A stretch of DNA of 64,000 nt from Diplonema papillatum (GCA_030068145.1 JAPJBO010000250.1:186001-250000); one strand, 5' to 3'. Positions 32,032-42,292 are shown, numbered from the stretch's first letter. A program made the numbers and translations. The notes: generated by a model from the letters alone, not told the origin.

Positions 32032-32059
32032 CATTCCTTCGTAGAGTTTTTGTTTGCGC

Positions 32060-32155
32060 GTACACTCGTGTGAAACCCCTGTTTTAAGTGATTTAGCGCA
32101 GCACGCTTCCATCCGACGCTTTTTGATGCAGGCAAGCAAGCTTGTTACCGTAAAA
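32060..32155. repeat. dispersed repeat DR5, copy c
   Basis: It overlaps the 3' end of the membrane protein gene and supplies its last codons (GNKLACLHQKASDGS). Confidence 0.8.
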
Positions 32156-32836
32156 AGTCATACTGCTATAGGCGTTCAGCTGGTACACTCCTTGGTTTCC
32201 GGGGTGTAGGTGCGTCAGGGTGTAGCTGGGGAGTTGCAGGCCTTCGGGACCGAACTCGATGGTCATTTCCGTGATGCCGTGTGCCGTCGGCAGGTAGAAC
32301 GCCCGTTCTATCAGGTTGCTGCCGGTGGGAGGGACAGTCACGCTCCTGTGGAAGATTCGCCTCGGTTTGCACTTCCAGCAGTCCGAGTACGTGGTGTACA
32401 CATTGAACGTGTACGGATTGTCTACGCTCCCGGAGAAGTTTATCAGGTTAATGTTGACGGCTGCCACGTCGTTGCAGGCCTCGCTCATGACCAGGAAAGT
32501 GGACTGGCAAGTCGATGGAATGGGACCGCAAATTTTCGGCTTCGCCAACACAGACCCAGGCGCTGCGAAGGAGACGCTCCAAACCAGCACGATAGCCGTC
32601 ATCGTCAAGTAAGCCGTTGCCGGGAAACCCTTCCAGCTCTTCCCGCCGGCCTCGGCGTCGGTCTCCCACAGCTTCGCGGCGACCGCGGCCCAGACGGGGA
32701 GGAACACCACGAAAGGCACCGCCACCTGCCAGCCGGGGCCCCACGGCTCGGCGGCACCCGTGGCCAGCCAGACGATCAGCAGCGTCAGCCCCACGACCAC
32801 GGGCACGGCGAGCCACGCCGCCCGAATGAGTTGCAT
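32093..32836 (-). CDS. three-helix membrane protein of unknown function
   Basis: A 247-residue frame starts at the ATG 32834-32836. Hydrophobic helices are near residues 6-28, 37-55 and 75-97, followed by a luminal-type domain of about 130 residues with six cysteines (KPKICG, TCQST, EACNDV, SDCWKCKPRR) and N-x-S/T sites. I do not recognise the family. The last 20 residues come from dispersed repeat DR5, so the native C-terminus was probably replaced by an insertion or the gene is truncated. Fragments lie at 30286-30508 (middle), 34838-35110, 36875-37135 and, inverted, 19925-20035 (5' part). The 5' flank joins the 70 bp satellite. Confidence 0.6.
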   Translation of the reverse strand: MQLIRAAWLAVPVVVGLTLLIVWLATGAAEPWGPGWQVAVPFVVFLPVWAAVAAKLWETDAEAGGKSWKGFPATAYLTMTAIVLVWSVSFAAPGSVLAKPKICGPIPSTCQSTFLVMSEACNDVAAVNINLINFSGSVDNPYTFNVYTTYSDCWKCKPRRIFHRSVTVPPTGSNLIERAFYLPTAHGITEMTIEFGPEGLQLPSYTLTHLHPGNQGVYQLNAYSSMTFYGNKLACLHQKASDGSVLR

Positions 32837-32924
32837 TGTTTTTCGTGCTCCGCTTTCGGGGAAAGGGGGAATTTCTTTGTCTGATTGTGCAAGTCAGTGG
32901 AAAAGTGATACGGCTGCCTTATGC

Positions 32925-33212
32925 ATGGCTGCCTAATGAATATCTTCAGACTATATAATTTCTGCCTTTTCTTGCTTTGGAATGACTGCCTTCTGACTAT
33001 CTTCAGACCGCATATAGTTTGCCTTTTGCTTTAGAATGACTGCCTTCTGGCTGCCTAATGAATGTTTTCAGACTACATAATTTCTGCCTTTTCTTGCTTT
33101 AGAATGACTGCCTTCTGGCTGCCTAATGACTATCTTCAGACTACATCATTTCTGCCTTTCTTGCTTAGTATGACTGCCTTCTGGCTGCCTAATGACTATC
33201 TGACTATCTTCA
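32925..33212. repeat. 70 bp satellite, block 1
   Basis: Units contain GACTGCCTTCTGGCTGCCTA, ATGACTATCTTCAGAC and TTTCTGCCTTTCTTGCTTAG. The block is cut by the Mutator-like element at 33223 and resumes at 34571. Confidence 0.9.
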
Positions 33213-33479
33213 GGCTATAATGGGTAAATTTCCCTTATATCCCATCCCAAACAAATTTGTGCCCTTATATCCCACTTAAACAAATTTTGTGCCCTTATAT
33301 CCCACTTCAAACAAATTTTGTGCCCGTATATCCCAATCTGGGATATAAGGGCACAAAATTTGTTTGAAGTGGGATATAAGGGCACAAAATTTGTTTGGTC
33401 GTGTAAAAAGTCTTTTGAGGGAACCGAACCGGCCACCCATGGTGCCGGTGGCATGTGTGCTTTGACTCGGCCACAACGT

Positions 33480-34030
33480 CCAAAAATTCCAGGGCAAAAT
33501 TTTCGACCAAAATTTGTCCCAACATTTTGCCCAACTAGATTTTGACCAAAGGACCCAAAAAATTCGACCCAAAGTTTCGACCAAAAAATTGGACCAAAAA
33601 TTTGGACCAAAAATCTCGACCAAAAATTTGGACCCAAAGTTTCGACCAAAATTTCGACCAAATTTTTTGGACCCAAAATTTCGACCCGAAAATTGGACCC
33701 CAAAATTTTCGACCAAAAATTTGGACCCAAAATTTGGACCCAAAATTTCGACCCAAAAATTGGACCCAAAATTTCGACCAAAAATTTGGACCCAAAATTT
33801 GGACCCAAAATTTGGACCCAAAATTTTTTGGACCCAAAATTTGGACCCAAAATTTGGACCCAAAATTTCGACCAAAAATTTCGACCCAAAATTTCGACCC
33901 CAAAATTGGACCCAAAAATTTCGACCAAAAAATTGGACCCAAAATTTCGACCAAAGATTTGGACCAAAAATCTCGACCAAAATTTTCGACCCCAAAAATT
34001 TGGACCCCTAAAATTTGACCAAAATTTTTG
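33480..34030. repeat. GGACCCAAAATTT array
   Basis: About 40 units GGACCCAAAATTT and TCGACCAAAATTT alternate. Because no unit contains a stop triplet, at least five of six frames are open for 350-880 bases and encode Phe/Trp/Gly or Lys/Pro/Asp repeats. They are not evidence of a protein. Confidence 0.9.
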
Positions 34031-34342
34031 ACCCAGTCCAGCCCCTTCCATCCGTTTTTGGTGTTTCCTTGTCCGTAGGCATAAAGCTGGCTTCAATGCC
34101 CCACCCGAGACGTCTCAAGACGTTCTGGGTGCCTCAGAGCGACTGGTTGCACCGTTTCACAACTTCAAGCTGGCCACCGCGGCCACACTCGATCCCCGAT
34201 CGGGTGCCTCAACTTGGGAGGCTCAAGCAAGCGTGCCACGCTGACGACCTGTGCTGCAGTGTGCACGCATGCACGTGGCAATAGCAACAGCAACAGGAGT
34301 CCAGCGTCGGGACCCGGCTGGACGAAAAGTTTTTTTTTTTTT

Positions 34343-34423
34343 CGCCGTAGGTATCCGGATGGTCGAGCCAACCACCCTTGGGTTTCAAGGTGAGTGGTCG
34401 GGGGTTCAAGCCCCTCCTCGGCA
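34343..34423 (+). other. tRNA-like sequence, second copy
   Basis: It is the same tRNA-like unit as 20269-20349, here with GGGGGTTCAAGCCCC in the T arm. Confidence 0.55.
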
Positions 34424-34580
34424 AGTTTTCCAGCATTTTCCTCGATTCAAATTTGTCAAAACAAATTTGTGCCCTTATATCCCAGTTTGGGATATAAGGG
34501 CACAAAATTTGTTTGAAGTGGGATATACGGGCACAAATTTGTTTTGAGTGGGATATAAGGGCATTACACCGGCTATAATG

Positions 34581-34837
34581 TCTACCTTTGCCCTAAAATG
34601 ACTGCCTTCTGGCTGCCGAATGACTATCTTCAGACTGCATGATTTCTGCCTTTCTCGCTTAGTATGACTGCCTTGTGGCTGCCTAGTGACCATCTTCAGA
34701 CTTCATAATTTCTGCCTTTCTTGCTTAGTATGACTGCCTGCTGGCTGCCTAATGTTTATCTTCAGACTGCCTTCTGGCTGCGCAATGGGCTGCCTAATTG
34801 CGGCCTTCCTTGCTGTGTGGGAAAGACCGAAATCAGG
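34581..34837. repeat. 70 bp satellite, block 2
   Basis: It continues block 1 after the element. It includes GCCTAATGTTTATCTTCAGA (34748), the unoccupied equivalent of the copy 1 insertion site. Confidence 0.9.
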
Positions 34838-35110
34838 CCGTCATCGTCAAGTAAGCCGTTGCCGGGAACCCAGCTCTTCCCGCCGGCCTCGGCGTCGGTC
34901 TCCCACAGCTTCGCGGCGACCGCGGCCCAGACGGGGAGGAACACCACGAAAGGCACCGCCACCTGCCAGCCGGGGCCCCACGGCTCGGCGGCACCCGTGG
35001 CCAGCCAGACGATCAGCAGCGTCAGCCCCACGACCACGGGCACGGCGAGCCACGCCGCCCGAATGAGTTGCATTGTTTTTCGTGCTCCGCTTTCGGGGAA
35101 AGGGGGAATT
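34838..35110 (-). pseudogene. membrane protein gene 5' fragment, copy 1
   Basis: It is nearly identical to 32606-32872, including the ATG and 40 bases of leader, with a short deletion after GKSW. It ends at GCTTACTTGACGATGA and then runs into TTTCCCACACAG and the satellite. Confidence 0.92.
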
Positions 35111-35129
35111 TCTTTGTCTGATTGTGCAA

Positions 35130-35369
35130 GTCAGTGGAAAAGTGATACGGCTGCCTTATGCATGGCTGCCTAATGAATATCTTCAGACTACATAATTTCT
35201 GCCTTTTCTTGCTTTAGAATGACTGCCTTCTGGCTGCCTAATGACTATCTTCAGACCGCATATAGTTTGGCTTTTGCTTTAGAATGACTGCCTTCTGGCT
35301 GCTTAATGACTATCTTCAGACTACATCATTTCTGCCTTTCTTGCTTAGTATGACTGCCTTGTGGCTGCC
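35130..35369. repeat. 70 bp satellite, block 3
   Basis: Three to four units, interrupted at 35371 by a TA-flanked element. Confidence 0.9.
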
Positions 35370-36371
35370 TACTGGGGGGGGCTAATTACTATTGAACCGT
35401 ATAATACAATTGAACCGTATAATACAATTGAACTTTTTTTTCGGGGAATCGGCGCATCCCAACCGTATAATACAATTGAATTGTAATGTTACTGTACGGC
35501 TGACACTTTCGCACTGCCGTTGAGTGTGAGCCAGCCAGTGAGGCGGTTTCAGGGCCGTTTTCGTTTCGGCTTTTGTTTGGAAAAGTCATGTTGGACCTCC
35601 AAAGCGGAGAAGAAATCTTAAAACGAGGTTTTGGCGTGCATTCCGAACCCGGGTCTTCCAAAGGTTTTGAGCATGATCATGATGATGTCGCTGATGCCGT
35701 TGCTCGTGCCAAAGTCTTGGAGCTGGCTGTGTGTGCGGGGATCATGAAGCACAAACATGGCAATGGGCCGGCAATCGCAGTGTGGCGGTGGCTCCGGAGC
35801 TGCTGAGCCAGCCGGAGACACTGCCAATCGTGACCGTGGCCCGGCATGGGGGCGGTGGCCCATCGGATGGGACATCTTGTTATCCCCAGATTTATCGGTG
35901 GTACCCGTCTGCCGCCAGCGCTCTCTGTCAAAAAGAGAAAGCAGTAAGTTCGTCGGACTGCGGTCGCCATGCTGTTGGAAGCTCTGCTTTTGAGCAACCG
36001 CCCCAGAAAGTGAACCTTAGGCCCAAGTTAGGGACTCTCTTGCCAAGAGTCTTGGCAGGAGTCTTGCCAGGTGTTGGTGGAAACACCCACGGCATGCGGT
36101 ATTTCCGAGCCGGTGCACGAGAAATCAGAGCTCGGAGTCCGAACTGCGGGCTCGAACCTTTCGCTTGTTGCGTGAAGGTTTTCCCTTCAGTTTTTGCTCG
36201 GAGTTGCATTGTACTGTCATTTAGTCCCGACAACAACGTGTTTCTAACAGGCAAGCTGCACTTCAATTGTAATACACTAGTGTTTTTTGGGGGGGGTCTG
36301 GGACCCCCCAATTCCACGCCGTGTATCGTTATATTACAATTGAACTCAATTGTAATTGGCCCCCCCCAGTA
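35370..36371. mobile_element. TA-flanked nonautonomous DNA transposon, about 1 kb
   Basis: The element spans 35372-36369 with ends CTGGGGGGGGCTAATTACTA and, from the right, CTGGGGGGGGCCAATTACAA, flanked by TA (35370-35371 and 36370-36371). The undisturbed satellite reads GCCTAGTGACCATCTTC at 34681. Sub-terminal repeats of ATTGAACCGTATAATACA are present. No transposase domain is seen, and the interior (35560-36200) has open frames of unknown meaning and may be captured DNA. The TA target and inverted ends fit Tc1/mariner. Confidence 0.85.
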
Positions 36372-36870
36372 GTGACTATCTGACTATCTTCAGGCTATAA
36401 TGTCTACCTTTGCCTTAAAATGACTGCCTTCTGGCTGCCTAATGACTATCTTCAGACCGCATATAGTTTGCCTTTTGCTTAGAATGACTGCCTTCTGGCT
36501 GCCTAATGACTATCTGACTATCTTCAGGCTATAATGTCTACCTTTGCCTTTTGCTTTAGAATGACTGCCTTCTGGCTGCCTAATGGCTATCTGACTATCT
36601 TCAGGCTATAATGTCTACCTTTGCCTTAAAATGACTGCCTTCTGGCTGCCTAATGACTATCTTCAGACTGCATGATTTCTGCCTTTCTCGCTTAGTATGA
36701 CTGCCTTCTGGCTGCCTAGTGACCATCTTCAGACTTCATAATTTCTGCCTTTCTTGCTTAGTATGACTGCCTGCTGGCTGCCTAATGTTTATCTTCAGAC
36801 TGCCTTCTGGCTGCGCAATGGGCTGCCTAATTGCGGCCTTCCTTGCTGTGTGGGAAAGACCGAAATCAGG
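36372..36870. repeat. 70 bp satellite, block 4
   Basis: About seven units. It contains the intact TTCAGGCTATAATGTCTACC target three times. Confidence 0.9.
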
Positions 36871-36874
36871 CCGT

Positions 36875-37135
36875 CATCGTCAAGTAAGCCGTTGCCGGGA
36901 ACCCAGCTCTTCCCGCCGGCCTCGGCGTCGGTCTCCCACAGCTTCGCGGCGACCGCGGCCCAGACGGGGAGGAACACCACGAAAGGCAGGCCGGGGCCCC
37001 ACGGCTCGGCGGCACCCGTGGCCAGCCAGACGATCAGCAGCGTCAGCCCCACGACCACGGGCACGGCGAGCCACGCCGCCCGAATGAGTTGCATTGTTTT
37101 TCGTGCTCCGCTTTCGGGGAAAGGGGGAATTTCTT
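36875..37135 (-). pseudogene. membrane protein gene 5' fragment, copy 2
   Basis: As the copy at 34838 but lacking 15-18 more bases (codons for GWQVAV). The two copies share the same satellite junction, so they arose by amplification of a satellite-plus-gene unit. Confidence 0.92.
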
Positions 37136-37279
37136 TGTCTGCAGCTGCAGCAAGGAAGGCAAAAGTTAGGCAGCCAGAAAGCAGTTATACTACAGGAAGG
37201 AAGGAGAAAGTTAGGCAGTCTGAAGATAGGCATTAGGCAGCCAGTAGGCAGTCATACTACAGCAAGGAAGTCAGTCTGA

Positions 37280-38018
37280 AGGTAGCCATTGGGCAGCCAT
37301 GAGGCAGCCATGAGGCAGCCATGAGGCAGCCATGTGGCAGCCATTGGGCAGCCATTGGGCAGCCATTGGGCAGCCATTAGGCAGCCATTAGGCAGCCATT
37401 AGGCAGCCATTAGGCAGCCATTAGGCAGCCATTAGGCAGCAGCCATTAGGCAGCAGCCATTAGGCAGCAGCCATTAGGCAGCAGCCATTAGGCAGCAGCC
37501 ATTAGGCAGCAGCCATTAGGCAGCAGCCATTAGGCAGCAGCCATTAGGCAGCAGCCATTAGGCAGCAGCCATTAGGCAGCAGCCATTAGGCAGCAGCCAT
37601 TAGGCAGCCATTAGGCAGCCATTAGGCAGCCATTAGGCAGCCATTAGGCAGCCATTAGGCAGCCATTAGGCAGCCATTAGGCAGCCATTAGGCAGCCATT
37701 AGGCAGCCATTAGGCAGCCATTAGGCAGCCATTAGGCAGCCATTAGGCAGCCATTAGGCAGCCATTAGGCAGCCATTAGGCAGCCATTAGGCAGCCATTA
37801 GGCAGCCATTAGGCAGCCATTAGGCAGCCATTAGGCAGCCATTAGGCAGCCATTAGGCGGCAGCCATTAGGCAGCAGCCATTAGGCAGCAGCCATTAGGC
37901 AGCAGCCATTAGGCAGCAGCCATTAGGCAGCAGCCATTAGGCAGCAGCCATTAGGCAGCAGCCATTAGGCAGCCATTAGGCAGCCATTAGGCAGCCATTA
38001 GGCAGCCATTAGGCAAGG
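37280..38018. repeat. 11/14 bp satellite GGCAGCCATTA / GGCAGCAGCCATTA
   Basis: Roughly 60 units in blocks: 11 bp units, then 14 bp, then 11, then 14, then 11. The unit equals the GGCAGCCATTAGGCAGCC part of the 70 bp satellite unit, read on the other strand, so it grew out of that satellite. Confidence 0.95.
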
Positions 38019-38299
38019 CACTGCAGTCAAACTTTGTCGAGATGTGGTCCAGCTGCAGTCCGCAGCAGTCAAACTGTTGTCGAGATGTGGTCCAGCTACA
38101 GTCCGCTGCAGTCAGACTACAGTCTGATTAGAACAGTTTTATCTTCAGTGGCAGCTTGAAACACAAGAGAAAGCCGGAAGCAGTGGTGTGACAGTGGTTG
38201 ACCTTTTCTTTTGACGTTCATTTTTTCTCGCCGGGCGCTGGCCTGCGCAGGAGCAAGTTCTCCTGAAGAAGAAGAAGAATAAAGAAAACGGGCCGGTGC

Positions 38300-38330
<31 letters not shown>
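38300..38330. repeat. poly-T tract
   Basis: About 31 T in a row, following a GC-rich stretch. Confidence 0.9.
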
Positions 38331-38333
<3 letters not shown>

Positions 38334-38382
38334 TTCCCGCACAGTGGCACCGCTCAAGACGCGCGCGCGCACTCACACACAT

Positions 38383-38562
38383 TGAGCCGGTCCGTCCCTA
38401 TCTCTTGAAACTGCATCGAAGTGCCTGCCGCTGTTTATCACAGTGAATCACGGTCCACCACGGTCTATCAGGTCCATCCCTAGTCCCTAGAGCTGCATCG
38501 AATTGCCCGGTGCTGTATTCTTCGGTCTATCACGGTCTATCAAGAGGGGATGGACCGGCTCA
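38383..38562. mobile_element. MITE with GAGCCGGTCC ends
   Basis: Inverted ends TGAGCCGGTCCGTCCC and TGAGCCGGTCCATCCC enclose repeated CACGGTCTATCA motifs. The flanks are both CACACA-rich, so the target duplication cannot be told from a microsatellite. Confidence 0.7.
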
Positions 38563-38769
38563 CACACGCAGACAAGTAACGAGTCTGGTTAGCCCGAGTG
38601 AAGAAGCGAGAAAAGGCTAGGTTCGGGACTGACCAGACTCTTTTGCGCCCACCGCTGGTGAGACCCGGGGACGGGGCGGATAGCGATATCCCGTCGATCC
38701 CAGCGCTATTGAGGCTCGGCAGCGCCCGTGCGCCCGCAAAACTGGCAGAAGAAAGAGCGAATGGTACCC

Positions 38770-40400
38770 CCGAAACCCCTGTATTGCGTAGTTCGTGCGT
38801 ATAAGTCGATCTTTGAGTGCGTGAGCCCCTCCGAAGAAAGGTCCATCACACTAGTTCCAAGCTACTTAGCCCGGTCTCTGGGTCGCGTCCCCCTCCTTCT
38901 CTTGGTCTTGCGTCTTGTTGGTCCGTCCGGGCTGGGGGCTCACGCACATATACGCACGAACTACGCACGGTACGAGAAGCGGCAATCGCGGATAAGGCAA
39001 CGAGTACAGAGCAGCCGTCGCGCAGAAAAGCAGTAAAGCGACCCGCGTCGCAGGTGGCACAAAACGTAGGAGCCCGTGCGGCAGGGAGTGGAGACGAGGT
39101 GATGCAAGACGAAGGGGAAGCGCGAAGCCCCCAGCGGACGGATCAACAAGACGCAGGACCAGGCGACCAAAAGAAGGAGGGGGACGCGACCCAGAGACCC
39201 GGGCTAAGTAGCTTGGAACTAGTGCGATGGACCTTTCTTCGGAGGGGCTCACGCACTCAAAGATCGACTTATACGCACGAACTACGCAGAGGGCCTGGAG
39301 AGGCGCTGTATCCTGGGCAGAGATACCCTGCCAGCGCTGCGAGGGCTCGAGGTGTCGGCAGGAGAGTACACGAAGGCAGAACACGGAAAGGTACAAGCAG
39401 AACGCAGGGAAGACGGGGAGAGACTAGGAAAATTTGATTTCAAAAAGTGGTACCCATCGGACGAGGAAAGGGGGCGACGAGCCCAGAAGTGGTTCACCTT
39501 AGCGGAACAGGAGAGTCAGGCGGGACGAGGAGGGAGGAGCTCGAAGAGGAACACCGTCCAGGACAAGGATGTGTCGCGAGGCGCGCCGGTGGCAGAGGAC
39601 GCGAACCAGGATACGAAAACACGAGGACGACCGGCTCTGAAGAGGCCCGCGCCGCAAGCGGCGCGGGCAGCACGGAGTGCCAAGCAACGAAAGAAGAAAG
39701 ACGAGGAGATTCAGATAGCACAGCAGGACGCCCGAGCCGAGGCGGCCGACGGACCACAGAGGCGAAAGGCAGAACAGGAAAGACAGGCGCGTTCGATACG
39801 AGAAGCGACAAGCGCGGAAACGGCAGCGAGTACAGAGCAGTCGACTCGCAGGCGAGCAACAAAGCGGCCCGCGTCGCAGGTGGCACAGACCGAAGAAGCC
39901 CGTGAGGCAGGGAGTGGAGACGAGGTGATGCAAGTCGAAGGGGACGGACGGACCAACAAGACGCAAGACCAGGCGACAAAGAGAAGGAGGGGGACGCGAC
40001 CCAGAGACCCGGGCTAAGTAGCCTGGAACTAGTGTGATGGACCTTTCTTCGGAGGGGCTCACGCACTCAAAGATCGACTTATACGCACGAACTACGCAAA
40101 GACGAGGAGATCCAGGCAGGACGCCCGAGCTGAGGCGGCCGACGGACCACAGAGGCGAAAGGCAGAACAGGAAAGGCAGGCGCGGTCGGTACGAGAAGCG
40201 GCAATCGCGGATAAGGCAACGAGTACAGAGCAGCCGTCGCGCAGAAGAGCTGCAAAGCGACCCGCGTCGCAGGTGGCACAAACCGTAGAAGCCCGTGCGG
40301 CAGGGAGTGGAGACGAGGTGATGCAAGACGAAGGGGAAGCGCGAAGCCCCTCCGAAAAAAGGTCCATCACACTCGTAGATCGTGCGGGGTTTGCGAAACG
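38770..40400. repeat. complex of direct and inverted repeats with a charged reading frame
   Basis: A block of about 130 bp (GAGCCCCTCCGAAGAAAGGT, GTCGATCTTTGAGTGCGTGA) occurs at 38790-38900 in one orientation and at 39165-39290 and 39975-40100 in the other. A second block (GCAACGAGTACAGAGCAG to GATGCAAGACGAAGGGGAAG) occurs three times, at 38997, 39826 and 40216. Between them lies an open plus-strand frame (39352-40017) of 221 residues, extremely rich in Arg, Glu, Lys, Ala and Gln, with the repeated phrase KRPASQVAQ. It may be a mobile element ORF1 or simply repeat. Confidence 0.75.
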
Positions 40401-40637
40401 GCGAGGGCAGCATTGTATAAGTGCACTGGCACTTTTTCGCCGCAGTGGCAAGTTATGGAAGCTCTGTCAGGACCATTTAGACACTCAGTTAGCCACCAGC
40501 TGCACATGGTGTATGGAAATGTAGTCCCACCCCGTAATGCGGAGTTCCATTGCGTAGTTTGTGCGGGTTTTGGGGGTACCAGCGAAGAAGAAGAAACGGA
40601 CAAAATATACCTCGGACGTTTTTTTCGGCGCCTCCGG

Positions 40638-40925
40638 TTCCAGGGGAAGCCTGCTACACGGGAGCCAAGCTTCACGTGTTCGGCGGTACTGCAGAGCCAC
40701 GGGCCTACAGGTCAAGTGGCTACCAATTTCCCAACCTAAAGCATCAAGGCGCGGCGCATCTTGGGGCTTGGCGCTTTGCGCTGAACACAAAAGCTCGTCG
40801 AGACGGTCAGCCACAGGGCAGAGCGGACGGGGTTGTAGCACTGTGCTGCCTCCGACTCAAGGTTTGCAAGCTGTGGTTGACCGTCACGTTCCTGGACCCG
40901 GTGCGGCCTTTTTCCTCTTTTCCTT
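40638..40925 (-). repeat. dispersed repeat DR1, copy d
   Basis: The best-preserved full-length copy, from GGAAGCCTGCTACACGGGAG to GTTCCTGGACCCGGTGCGGC and a T-rich tail. Confidence 0.9.
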
Positions 40926-41284
40926 TTTTTCCTTTTCCGGCGCCTCCGCGGTTGAGGCAGGCCTCAGAAGCTGGAGATAAACTGCGTTCTGGGTGGGCGT
41001 GTGACTCGAAGGCACCCTCTTTGCCTCCAGCTTCTGGGACGAGCAGGCCATTCAATGCATGGGATCGGGATTTGATGGGACAGAGTGTGGACTGGCGCCG
41101 GTGCACCTTTTCCCCCCAACTGACCCCCTCTGTTTGGAGTTGAAGTTCGCTTGCAGCGGAGGCGGCGGAGAGTGCTCGGCAAAAACCGGAGACAGCGAGA
41201 GGATGATGGATGTGCACGTCCCATACGCCAATGTGTGCTGGTTGCGTCATGATGGCGCATACTGTGTCACAGCATAAGACGGCC

Positions 41285-41660
41285 TGAAAGACCCCACTCG
41301 ACGTTCGCATACCGTGTGTCACAGCATATGAGTGCAAGCGCCTGAAAAACTCCACTCGACGTTGTCCGACCTCTTCCACCTGATGCACGCATACTGTGTG
41401 TCACAGCATATTAGTTCAAGCGCCTGAAAGACCCCACTCGACGTTGTCCGACCTCTTCCATCTGCTGCACGCATACTGTGTGTCACAGCATATGAGTTCA
41501 AGCGCCTGAAAGACCCCACTCGAGGTTGTCCGACCTCTTCCACCTGCTGCACGCATACTGTGTGTCACAGCATATGAGTTCAAGCGCCTACTCGACGTTG
41601 TCCGACCTCTTCCACCTGATGCACGCATACTGTGTGTCACAGCATATATGTCGTCTGCTG
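41285..41660. repeat. tandem repeat of about 80 bp, five copies
   Basis: The unit contains CGCATACTGTGTGTCACAGC, GAGTTCAAGCGCCTGAAAGA and CTCGACGTTGTCCGACCTCT. One copy has an internal deletion. Confidence 0.9.
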
Positions 41661-41754
41661 TGTCCACTGCAGTGCGGTGCCACTTCATGTGCGATGCTCG
41701 CCTCTGCCTGCGCGACACAGACACGGTGGTGTCCAGCCCCGAAGACACGCCCAA

Positions 41755-41784
41755 AAGAAGCGGGTGTGACACCCGCTTTTTTTA
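41755..41784 (+). other. perfect hairpin followed by T run
   Basis: AGCGGGTGT pairs with ACACCCGCT with almost no loop, followed by seven T. It resembles a bacterial terminator, but that function has no meaning in a eukaryotic nucleus. It may stop RNA polymerase III. Confidence 0.5.
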
Positions 41785-41814
41785 ACGAGGATAACCTCTG
41801 CTTGCAGGTCCAAG

Positions 41815-41935
41815 ATTTGGGTCCAAAATTTGAGTCCAACATTTGAGCCCAAAATTCTGGGTCCAAATTCTGGGTCCAAATTTTGGGTCCCAATTTTGGG
41901 TCCCACAGTTGTGGGTCCCAATTTTGGGTGCCCAA
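41815..41935. repeat. TTTTGGGTCC array, small
   Basis: Eight or so units like those inside the Mutator-like elements but without the element ends. A fragment of that element is the likely origin. Confidence 0.75.
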
Positions 41936-42087
41936 TCCAGCGGTTTCCCCTGCCTCCCCTCCGCTGCTGCTTTCGGCCGCTGCGGCTACGGAATGGTGGC
42001 TGCCCCTAAGAACACAGCCCACAGCGCGCCTTTCTCCACGGCCAAGCAGCGGGAAGGTTGGGGGGGGGAGGGGGCTGTCGGCAGGGT

Positions 42088-42261
42088 CTACTTGGCGTCT
42101 GCCGGGGCGTCGGTGCTGCTGGCCGCGGGTTCGGCTGCTGCCGCCTTGTCTGACTGTGCCTCTTCGGTTTTCGGCGCCGTCTTCTGCAGGTCTCCGACCA
42201 TGTTGAGCAGAAGCTCGCGCATCTCGGGGTTGAGCTGTTGGTTTGGCGAGGTTTTTCGAGA
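42088..42261 (-). CDS. Pex19-like gene, exon 5 (last)
   Basis: The acceptor CCCCCAG (42262-42268) is followed in phase 0 by SRKTSPNQQLNPEMRELL, then NMVGDLQKTAPK and an Ala/Glu-rich tail ending ADAK with the stop TAG at 42088-42090. An alternative acceptor nine codons later (AACCAACAG) keeps the same frame. There is no C-terminal CaaX box, which Pex19 usually has. Confidence 0.6.
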   Translation of the reverse strand, partial: SRKTSPNQQLNPEMRELLLNMVGDLQKTAPKTEEAQSDKAAAAEPAASSTDAPADAK

Positions 42262-42292
42262 CTGGGGGTCCTATGAACATGCAATGTGAATA

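Larger units (their letters stand above)
33213..34580. mobile_element. Mutator-like nonautonomous element, copy 2 with target duplication
   Basis: The element spans 33223-34570, inverted relative to copy 1 and shorter (1348 against 2590 bp). It is flanked by a 10 bp direct repeat GGCTATAATG (33213-33222 and 34571-34580). It keeps both ends, the palindromic CCCTTATATCCCA blocks, the TTTTGGGTCC array and the tRNA-like sequence (34343-34423), but lacks two internal stretches of copy 1. The undisturbed target TTCAGGCTATAATGTCTACC is present at 36390, 36524 and 36602. Confidence 0.88.

Noticed and set aside
41755..41784. Bacterial rho-independent terminator
   Set aside because: The context is eukaryotic, with no bacterial operon. 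A hairpin plus T run can arise by chance.
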